A stretch of 64,000 bases of DNA, taken from Diphasiastrum complanatum. Its lineage: Eukaryota; Streptophyta; Lycopodiopsida; Lycopodiales; Lycopodiaceae. Both the position numbers and the translations under genes were made by a program. The notes under the pieces were generated by a model. It saw only the letters and a program-made list of their open reading frames with translations, ran no database searches and was not told where the DNA came from. This document shows, piece by piece, positions 46,601-58,036 of the stretch (within the stretch, counting starts at the first letter, position 1; every line of letters starts with the position of its first letter). The DNA lies in contig CM055110.1 of assembly GCA_029204225.1 (NCBI GenBank), forward strand, positions 35,747,239 to 35,811,238, read 5' to 3'.

Positions 46601-49600
46601 GTTGAATGGCTTTCTGTATGTGGGTTCTTGCTCCTTTCCTTTATCGTGTTACAAATTAGGTTGTGAAGTGCTGCAAGATAGGGCGGGTCTAATATTATCT
46701 TCTGCGATAAGTTGAAAGGGTTCCCAAACACCTTTTTCTGCAAGTGTGCAGTGATACTGGAAACACTTTTGTGGAGCAATCTGTACAAGCAGCTGTGTCA
46801 GCTGGGAAGATCATTATTGGGGATGACCATGACAAGAAGGATGCATTCCAGAAGCTTCTTCTTAGAGGCATGTTCTAGACTACAAGTTTTTTTTATCAAG
46901 GCACATGGAAGTTATAGTGGATCAAAGCTAATTTCCATATTAAGCATAACCCAATGAACACTTTTCTCATCAATTTATCTTCAGGGGGACCTATTAAGCT
47001 ATCCTACAGCTTATGTTTGTAACTTACATAGAATAGGATAATATTTCAATGTCCACTAGAGACCAATGGTTTACGACATCCATTAGAATATACAAGGACT
47101 AAGCAAAAGTAGCAATCTTTTTTCGTATGAGATCGTGCTTTTGTGACAACTTCTCCCTTGTTGCAAACAAGGCAGACACGTTGTTTGTGCTCTACTTGAC
47201 CTAATTAACCACCTTTGCGGCCTATCTCAGCTCATGATCCAATCGTTGTCTTAATGCCTCGTCAAGTGTTCTGTCCATATTTTTCTGCTGAACTATTCTC
47301 TTGGAAATGCTCTTTCCATTTAGCCACATTCCTTGCTGAAATATCCGTTTAGAAAACTTGTTCGGCTCAATCCACCACCTGTGGGTAAGTCCTTGCGGCT
47401 TTTTACAATTCTGAACTGCCACCTTTGGCAGCCTTTCCTCGTCCGATTGTTTACTCTTTACGTGCTTGTCTTTCGACCAAAGTGACGTACTAGGGGTGCT
47501 TATCATATTGAGACTCATACTTCAGCATCCTCTGTTCTAAGACAATAAAACCAGTGTTGGTGTTTTCCCGAAAGTCTTGTCCATAAACGCCTTTTCGTTA
47601 TCAAGAAGGATTACTACGCCAGTGCTGTAATTTGCTAGCAGAAGTGAAATGATTGTATCCACTTGTAAACGAAAAATCCAAACAACTATCTAATGATGAA
47701 TTTCAGCTCCTGGCATGTGGAAAACGAAAGTCTTTTGAAATATGTGATGTCCACCTATAAGGAAAGAATGAGAGCATCAAGAATATTAGCATGATTAGTA
47801 TATCAGATGTGATCTAAAGTGATGAAAATGATAAAGTAGGTTATCTTGTAATGACTAGGAACCCCTTGTAATGACTAGGAAGCCACATGTTTATCAGTCT
47901 GTAAGAACTGGTATGCATATGGAACAATCAAGATATAATGTGGGTAAAACGATTTGCTGTTTAGGAGAAAAATATGGTAATATCTAAAAAATGAATACTA
48001 TGGCAAGACAAGGCATTGGCTACAAGATTGAAATCACTGAATTGATAACGGTAGATTGGAATTACCAAATTGATAATGGTATGAAAATTATAGCATAAGA
48101 TAGCTATCACCAATACTGTAGCATTGGTTCATATTGGTGTTGCAACATGTTCTATCTAGCAATTCTATTCAAAGATGTGTTCTTAGTCATGATTTGCCCT
48201 ATGACACATCACTTTATCATTCCATTGATTGTCCTACCTCCATACGTGTATGATAGTCATGGTCAAACACTGTTACGTTTGTTTCTAGTTGTATATATAT
48301 TGAGGCATTTGGAATGGAAAGACCAAAACTACAAGATAGAGTAGGGCTAAATAGCTTGGATACCCCACCTAGATACCAATGTGTCTATAGAAATTGTGAA
48401 GGCTGAATAACATCTGCAGAAGGTGGCTTGAGAAAAATATGTAGAGTCCAAGCCAATTCTATGCCCATGAATACCACATGGAAGCACCAATGGTCAAATC
48501 AAAATAACGGAATGGAACAATAACTAGTTGTGAAAGGTAGACATGGTAAATGGAACAATAACTAGTCTTGAAAGCTAAACATGACACATTGAAACAATTG
48601 CAAAAAGAAGACAACTACAACTTGATGTAGTTGTTTGAACCATGACCGCCATGTAAGCTTGCTGGTAGATCCTTCAATAGAACAATATCATGATCTATAG
48701 TAGTCTGAGTCGCGGGTGAGGAGATATATTTGAACGAGTTGGTAAATGGAATGTGTTGCAATACTGATGGAATGAACCAACAAACAGACAGAGACATTGT
48801 CATTGCCTATAATCCATCCACTGTATCAATGGACCAAGAATACACCCTGCTTCCATTGTGCTACTTTGATGGACTAAGAGAGTCAGAGGAAAACAAAAAT
48901 ACCAACAGTATAACATTCATGTAGGGATGCATCCCAAGTTGACTAGGGATGCAAGATATCCATGGAAACAAACATATGCAGAGGTGTACAAAGATTCCAC
49001 CATCTACACTTAGTACACTATTTGAAGGGACCATGAATGTCCAATAGCATAAAAAAGAATCAAATCAAATGCATTCCAAGGTAGCTGTATAGACTAGGAA
49101 TGCCATGTAGTAGTAGGTGAGAGTAGCCAAGTTGTAAAGAAATGCCAAGCTATCTGAAGGGACCATGAAGGCCAAAGAACGATAGAAATTGTCTCAAATG
49201 CATTACGGTTAGTAGGAATAGAGGAATCTAACAATACCTTTTCTAGATATTCAAGTCCTTGATGGCATCGCGCATGGCTCTGCCCCTTGTGCAGCAAGCT
49301 ACAACAACTATATAGGACTGTACCCTATCAGAGTGATCCTGTAGTATGACAATTTAACATCTGCAACACTTGCAAGTAGAAGACTATAGATTGGCGAATA
49401 GTTGAGATAATGCATCCTCCAAAAATATGTGTACCCCATGTGTGTCATAAACTTGAGCTTGTGCTTCATACACCTTGATATTGTGCATGGATTGTTGTTT
49501 CATAACATAGATCTTGAACCTTCATATTCATAACATCCTCTGACCGATCTAACTTTCATGTAATCACCAGTGGCATTGTCACATTTGAAGATGGAATTTA

Positions 49601-51219
49601 AAATTTATCGTCTCTGTGTCAAGCTCTAAATGAAAGCTCTTTCATCTAAGTGCATACTGGCCAAAAAAATATTCTCTTTATTATATTTCAAAATGTATAG
49701 GAGTGATTCACAGTAGGAAGAAGAAAGAATCAATAAAAGCTCCACAAAGTGACAAAATGTCCCAAAATCAGTGATTATTTAGTAGCTCGAGTTCCAGAAG
49801 CGTGATCTACAATTATAGGGTCCTGAGAATTTCCTTTTTTAGGAAACTTAATGACCCAAATGTCTTAGAAAAATAACACGATAAAGTAAAAATTAGATGA
49901 CCTGCTAAAGATTGTCTTAAATTGGAATTTTGGATTTAATCTAGAAATTTCAAGAGCTTGACTTCTAATGATCCGAATAAGGATTCATATAAGTTCAAGC
50001 AAAGTGCTACATAGTTGGAAACGTCGTGGTATTAAGACCTTTGCAAAAGTCTTGCAAATTACAAAAACGAGAATTCTAAGAAAAACTAGCAAAGAGTGGA
50101 TTTCTGGTTACCTATGTTTGATTGCTTCAGAGAGAACAAAAAAAAGTTATTTTTGGCGCCCAGCAAGGAATTTAATATTTGGAATGAAAATCTTGTTATT
50201 AAGTTTCAGAATATCTACTATTGATTAATCATGTGCTCTGAGTGCTTTGTGTTAGGTTGCGGTTGTTTGTAGGAGATGTGTGACTTCTCTTTCTTTGAAG
50301 AAGCTATAGTTCTTCATACAATGTTGTTACTTGGAAGATTGTTTTGTGAATAATTGTTTTCTTTCTAGTTTTGTCTCATGATGTTGCTTTTCTAGTGATT
50401 TTGTTTATAACAAATTGGCCAGTTTTTATTTCTGTTGTTTTTAGGAGAAAATTATGATTTTCGTTCTTGGGCTCTAGTCTTCTATACTGCTCTATTTATA
50501 ATGATCTAGAGGCCCTTAAGAGACACATCTAGCAAGCTTCTGTTAGTGTTAGAGCTCATGTCACCCAGCCTTAATGATAAGGACGTGCGAGTTACTAGAA
50601 GATCCCAAAAGAAAAATATATTTAGGGCCCAATGGAATGCCCACATGAATTTAGAGTAATCATGTCCTTACCCATACCAATATTCAAAGGTTGCAAGATT
50701 TATATAAAGTACATCCCTCAACTCCATCTTGCACAATTATCCTCTCTAGCTCGTCAATGTAGAGTCTAAACAAAGCAGGGGAGAGTGAACTTGCTTCACT
50801 TCAATGGCACTATCAACCGGGGGTGTGATACCCTCCTCTAATTGGAAATAGCTTATCACTCTCTCATATAGAGCCATAATTGCCAATACTGTATCTGACT
50901 AGAAACCAAGTTCTTGTAATCTCTAGGTAAGTAAGTGTCTCGGAATGGAATCAAAAGCTTTTCAAAAATCCATCATCTTTTCCATGCCAAAAGGCATATA
51001 AGATGAACCAATACATCAGATAAGATGGCAACAAGACAGATCGGTGCCGTCAAAGCAACATGACTAAAAGAAATCTAACTAAGAAGACCATTGACATACC
51101 ATTGACATGTTGCCAATGGTCTCTTCTTAGTTAGATTTCTCCTATTGTGCATACTTGACATGTACCTTTTATTAGTCTTATATACCTTAGGGTATTTCAA
51201 GGACATTAATAAAGATCTT

Positions 51220-51279
<60 letters not shown>

Positions 51280-52138
51280 ATGGCGCCATCGTGCCCTGTT
51301 GCTGCTGCCTCCACTGATGGCTTGCGCCCTGCCTCCATCTTGCCCTGCCGCTGCTGCCTCCATTGCGCACTGGTCCTCCATCGCTGATGGCACCCTCCAT
51401 CGCTGCTGATCCTGTCCTCCATAGCTGAATTTTGCTTGCCGCTGAGCCTGTTCAGCGCCTGCTTTCACGGATTCGGTGCTTGTTGCTGAATCTATCCAGC
51501 GTGCCTGCTGCATCTGCCTAGCGGATATGCCTAATCGCAGAGGGGTTGGGGTTGGTGCCCCTACTCCTAAGCCATCTTCTGGTTCCAGCGTTGGTTCAGC
51601 ATCTTCCTCACATCCAGATCCACCTTCCCCTTCTCCTTCTATGCCCATTGCAGTTCCTATCTCACCATCAAATCCTATTCTTCCCAATAGCGATAGTACT
51701 GTAGCTATTCCCTTGACTCTAGACACTCCAATAGTCTTCTTCGTGAAGATCAACTCCGTATATTCGAATACCTCAACAATCACAGAGAAAGGCTTGCCTC
51801 TCACAATTCTTTGCTTCTAGTTGTGCAATCGCACCTTCAAAAGCTGGATACTTCCATTGAAGAACTCAAGAACGAAGTTGCAGTTATCAAAAGTGAAACT
51901 TCTTCCCAAGTAGCTACCTCAGTTAAAACTCAGCAACTCGAAAGTTAGGTGGAACAACAACATATGGCTGTCCAATCATGGGCAGATGTACATAGAGAAA
52001 TGAAGAGATGTCCAGTTGAACATGTCAATGGTCTATGTCCTTGAAATACCCTAAGGTATATAAGACTAATAAAAGGTACATGTCAAGTATGCCTCTTGTT
52101 CCTGGCCATTCCAGTGATGGAGGGAGGGGACAGCCTAC

Positions 52139-52204
<66 letters not shown>

Positions 52205-55200
52205 AAGGGAAGCTCCTGCTTACAAATCCTAAACACAAAAGGATAACACACTGTGGAGAAACCACCCAACCAAGTAGAAGCATCCAATCAATCTTTAGAA
52301 GCCTCACCCCCAAGCTGTGGAACAAGAAGCATGAATGTAGAGTGAGAGCCTGGCAATGAATCAAGAACCATGATGAGGAGTAGGGCGAGTTTGGACCTCT
52401 TATATAGAGCCAAAAGCATCCTGGGCACATATCCATGCATAGCCCTATGTTCCCCATAGATTCACCTAGAATAGAGTCCTATGCATGGACCAACTATTCA
52501 TAGAATTGCTATTGATAACTCTACACATGCATACACTGTCTAATACCTTGTCTAAACTCCATTTAGTGTGTTCTGGGCCTCACAAGGATATTAGTTACTT
52601 TCGGGTCACGTCCAATATGACGTGGCATAACTAACAGCTTGTTTCACTGGAGTACCGTGTATCCAAGACTAGGAGTATATTATATCCTATTATAAACTGG
52701 TCATGGACATAACATTCTTCCCTCCTTAAACTGTTTCTATCCTTAGAAACTAAAATTCGGGAAATTCTTCTTTATGCTATCAGCTCTCTCCCATGAATCA
52801 TCATCCTCAGTACGACCCTTCCACCAAATTAAGCACTCAGAGTCAATTGTTTATCTCTGGTTCTGAGCACTTTCTCAGGTTCCAAAGGTACACTAAGCGA
52901 CAAATCTTCCAAATGGGATAAATCCTCATCCGATCCAACTGTATCACCATCATGTAAACTTAGTTTCAAACGACTTACATGAAATACTGGGTGTACAGTC
53001 GATTTTCCTTGAAGATCGAGTTCATACGCCAAAGAACCAATTCTACGTACAATCCTGAAAGGTCCACAATAACGGGTAGACAGCTTATAATGCTTCTCTG
53101 TACGTAACGTCTTAGAATCTTTTGGAATCCTAAGATATACGCAGTCATCAACTTTAAAATCTCTTGGAGATCTCTTAAGATCGGTATAGTGTTTAGCTCT
53201 ATCCTGGGCACTTCGGATACTATCCTTAGCCACTTGCAACATTTCTTGCATATCACGCAAAAAATCAGCAACCTTCTGGATCTTAATAGACTTCGTCTCA
53301 ACATTTACTGGAGATCTAGGTTGAAAACTGTACATAAGCATAAAAGGACTGTAACTTGTAGCAGAATGTTTTCTACTATTATATGCAAACTCAACCAGTG
53401 GGAGATAATCTTCCCAATGAGATTGCCTGTGAGAAACATACGTCCTCAAAATATCTTCCATAGTTTGATTAGTCCTTTCTGTCTGGCCATCTGATTCAGG
53501 TTGATCAGAAGAACTTAAACTCAGAGAAGTTTCCAGTTTATGGAATACTGCTGACCAAAATTGACCTGTGAACTTAGGATCTCTATCACTAACAATGTCA
53601 CTTGGCAGACCATACAACCGAAATAATCTTTCAACAAAGATCTTGGCTAAATCAGAAGCCTTTATAGTTGACTTGACTGGTATGAATGCAACTAACTTAG
53701 TTAACCGATCCACTACAACCCAAATAGAATCATTTTGCCGTTGGGTCTTTGGAAGTCCAACTACAAAATCCATAGATATGCTTTCCCATTTCTTATCTGG
53801 GATATCTAACAGATGCAACAAACCACCAACCTTATGGCATTCATCCTTTGCTAGTTGACAGGGCTTGCATTTAACAACATATGACTCGACATATGGCTTG
53901 AGCTTTGGCCAATAAAATTCCCTCTTAACCAAGTCTAGAGTCTTGTGTATACCAGGTAGAACGTTCTTCTTCGAAATCTTGAGTTGCAGCTATAATCTCT
54001 TTCCAAACCGATCCTCAGATAGTTTTCTATTTGATTTGAAATCTCTGTCTCCTCTTTCTGAGAGAACCTATAAGGTTGTCTAGAGACAGGTTGACTTCTT
54101 GGAATGAACTCAATCCTGTGGTCTACTGACCTAGACGGTGGTAAACCATGAGGTAATTTAGATGGAAAAACATCCCTAGATTCATTTATGATCTGTTCTT
54201 TTACTGCTTGTTCATGATCTAAATTTACTGAGTTAAGAATTGCTGAGAATTCACAACCATGTAGATTTATTTCAGGAACATCCACAACTGGAATAGCACA
54301 AATTGAAAAAACTTCATACTCAGAATAATCCAATGTTTCCAACTCATTAACTGTTGAAATCTGATCCAACGGACGTACAAAATTACTGCCAAATAATGTA
54401 ATTACCTTATCACCCTCCTTGCAAGTGAGAACATGCTTCTCAAAATCAATTAACAGAGAAGGCAATTTACTAAATAACCATTCGTAGTCTAAGATCAAAT
54501 CAGTATGAGCTAGGTTTAAAACATGAAAATTAACTAATTCTGTGTGTCCTTGCATCAAAACTGGGAGCTTCGGGACTTTCATGTTCCAAGTCTCCAACTC
54601 TGCTCCTGAAGCTAGATAAACTTTCTATCTATGATTGCGGCTTCAATTTCCAAGCAAGTTTCTGCACAAGACGAGAATTAGTAAAATTATGAGTTGAACC
54701 ACTGTCCAATAAAATACTCACTTCTTGATCTTTAACTGTGCCAATTAAACAAAAAAGCTCATTAGGCAAGAAAGAAGTAGTACTAAAAGAACATTCACAC
54801 TCACAATCAGTCAGGTTAATTTCCAAAGTCTTACCATTGCCTCCTGGAATTTCAATCATGTGAGCAGACACTTTCTTCCTTTCTGGACAAAATTTCATCA
54901 TATGTCCAGGCTTCTTACAGACAAAACATGAGTTCTCTCTTTTAGCCTTTTCCCGGGACATAGATTTCTTGAATCTCTTTCTCTTCGGCTTCCTGGGTTC
55001 CGATGCTGCTTGATCTAATTCGTCAAAATATTTTGCTTGGTCTGGACCACGCTTCTTACCCTTCTTGGTTTTCAAATTGGTTGGAATTTGCGCAAACTGC
55101 TTCCTGGATGCCACTACTGTGGAATCATACGCTTTCGCAATCCGAAACGCATCCTCGAGGCTTTGAAGCACATTTCGCCTGCATTCGTTCTGATAGTCGG

Positions 55201-57965
55201 CTGGCAAACCTAGGACAAACTGCCAAAGTGCCAACTTCGCATTGAATGATGGAACCCTATTCCATAGGTCCATGAATTCCTGGATATAAGAGTCTAAACC
55301 TTTGTACCCATCTTGCAGTTCACGAACTTCAGGTAGTAGTCCACGTCATTAGCAACTATGAAAGCTTTCTTGAAAACTTCCGCAAATGTCTCCCAAGTAG
55401 TTGGCTTCACCGGTAAATCTCGCCACCACGATGACGCTTTGCCTCGTAAGAACAGCACGACACTTTCAATTTTCTTCTCATCAAGAACACCGTGCAGATT
55501 GAAGTAACTACTCCACTTGGCCAGCCAATCCTCGACGACCTCAGGTTTCTTCTCCTTCTTCTCGCCCACATAAACCTCCGGTTGAAAACCGAGATTGGGT
55601 GAAGACATCAATTTGACTTGATTCAACATAACCTCCATTTGCTGATCTCTCATCAGATTACGATTATTCATATCATTGAGTGCCGTACTCAACTGCTGAC
55701 AAATCACCATATAAGATGGTGCACCTGGATTTGCAGCTTGATTTGAAGTTTCTTCGGCCATCTCGATATCTATCCTGGAAATTACTAAATTAAGTTAATA
55801 ACAAATTAACTCATAGTGAAGTACTGTTGACCAAAAACTGACTGAAATTGACTCCAACATGGTCAAATCACTATTTTTAGTCAATTTCATAGACATTACA
55901 AGAAACTGGAAAAAACTAAAAATTTCGAGTTTTTGCACTTTTATTTTTTATTTTTAAATTTACATTTTCTAAAAATTTACATTTTTTAAAAATTCATAAA
56001 AAATCACAATCAGCTATTAAGCAATCGAAATCGAAAATTCGATTCACTGTTCGATTTTTTATTTTACTCTGTTAATGTCCCTCAGGCATGCAAGACATGC
56101 GACATTAAACTGATTTTTTACTTTACAGAATTTTACGTAAAAATTCAGTTCTACGGAAATTGTCAGCTATAAAATCAGTTTTGTATCTAACCGTCAGAGT
56201 ACATGCGTATGACCACTCAAAACAGATCTAAACTACTCATGCATGTCAGAATCACTCTAAGAAACCACATGCAGACATTCCATGCAAGCACAGTACCTCA
56301 AAATAGGAAATCGTCATGCATGCAATCAGAACAATTGGAAATTTTACCAATTTTGCTCACAAAATTGCAAAATTTCAGATGCTCATATCTTTGGCTACAG
56401 GACACCAAACTGGGTGCTATAAAGCTCAGTACAGAGGGAGACCCAGTGAACAAGACACTTGCCACGTCAGCCTGCCACCTAGGACTCACACGTGCGAGTT
56501 TAGTACAGCGAATTAAGCTGTAGGAGGGCACACTTTTTCAAGACCAATATGTCCAAAAACATGCAAACACTCAACCAAGCCTAAAAGTGATGATCCAAAC
56601 AGTCTTAAATGGTCTCTAAGAGTTCCATGAAGCCTTCATACAGATCCTATGAAGCAGTATGGGGTGAGAACCATAAATTCTTGGTTTCTAGAAGTCAAAA
56701 TGGCTACAAACTTGATGGAAATGAAACATAAGCCTCTACCCATCAATTTACAGGTCTGATAGCTTGCTGGGAAGGTAAAAAGAAATACAAAACATGCTGG
56801 AAAAAATCCAAAATGGTCCCCTTATGGATTTAGAGAAATCAATTTTTGACACTTTTTGACTTCCTACAAACCCAATTGCTGGAATTCTTGGCTCTAACAT
56901 CTAGGACAGCTTCAAAAGACTATGATTCATCTTTTCACAGCTTCAATTGATGTTCAACATCCTTCTACCATCCAATTTCATGAAAAAACAAGCAAAAATC
57001 ATGAATTTTAGCCCTTTCTAGGTTTCTTCACCATGCACAATTGGAAATTAATGGCAAGAACGTTTTCCAAATCCACATGCAATCCAAAATACAGAGTTAC
57101 AACCAATCAATTGATCTGATCTTGCTGGATTTTGAATTCTACCCTCCATTTTGTGCCAAAATCATGGAAAACAAGCCAAATTTGGCCACAAAAGAGCCTA
57201 GAATCCAAATACATGGGAAGATCCAACATGCAAACTGAATTTGAACTACTTCAAAGTAAATTAACTTGCTGGAAATTTCAGATCCTTAACTAGTTTTGAG
57301 CTACACATGCTAAACCTCCAAGAAAGACACCAAAATTGATTTCCTAGCACAATTCACCATAAACCACAATGAATTTGAGAGATATGGAACATGCAAATTG
57401 AATTTGGGAAGATCCACCAACTTGCAACCTTGCTCCTCTCCTTGGATGAGAATACTAGTTGAATACCACCAAGCTCCAATGAAAAGCACCACCTCTCCAA
57501 ACTTGTAAGCCTTGCTTTGATACCACTATAAGGCAGCTCCTTAGATCCTGCTTACAAATCCTAAACACAAAAGAATAACACACTGTGGAGAAACCACCCA
57601 ACCAAGTAGAAGCATCCAATCAATCTCTAGAAGCCTCCCTTCCAAGCCAAGGAACAAGAAGCATGAATGTAGAGTGAGAGCCTGGCAATGAATCAAGAAC
57701 CATGATGAGGAGTAGGGCGAGTTTGGACCTCTTATATAGAGCCAAAAGCATCCTGGGCACATATCCATGCATAGCCCTATGTTCCCTATACATAGATTCA
57801 CCTAGAATAGAGTCCTATGCATGGACCAACTATTCATAGAATTGCTATTGATAACTCTACACATGCCGTCCAGTATGACATGGCATAACTAACAGCTTGT
57901 TTCACTGGAGTACCGTGTATCCAAGACTAGGAGTATACTGTATCCTATGTACTGATCATGGACAT

Positions 57966-58036
<71 letters not shown>

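Larger units (their letters stand above)
52202..57969 (-). mobile_element. Ty3/Gypsy chromovirus, full-ended, RT deleted (5768 bp)
   Basis: Minus-strand order: LTR (57969-57527), primer-binding site (57525-57514), leader, gag, protease, start of RT, integrase, chromodomain, polypurine tract, LTR (52714-52202). It is bounded on both sides by GAGAG inside a GA microsatellite, consistent with a 5-bp target duplication. LTRs are close in sequence apart from a deletion of about 70 bases in the right copy, so insertion is fairly recent. The core of RT and RNase H is missing, so it cannot move alone. Confidence 0.93.

Noticed and set aside
46868-46873. GT donor at 46872 for PMK exon 4
   Set aside because: It breaks the frame into exon 5; the GC donor at 46868 keeps it.
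47222-47518. 98-codon minus-strand frame in PMK intron 4
   Set aside because: No family motif or paired splice context; probably chance.
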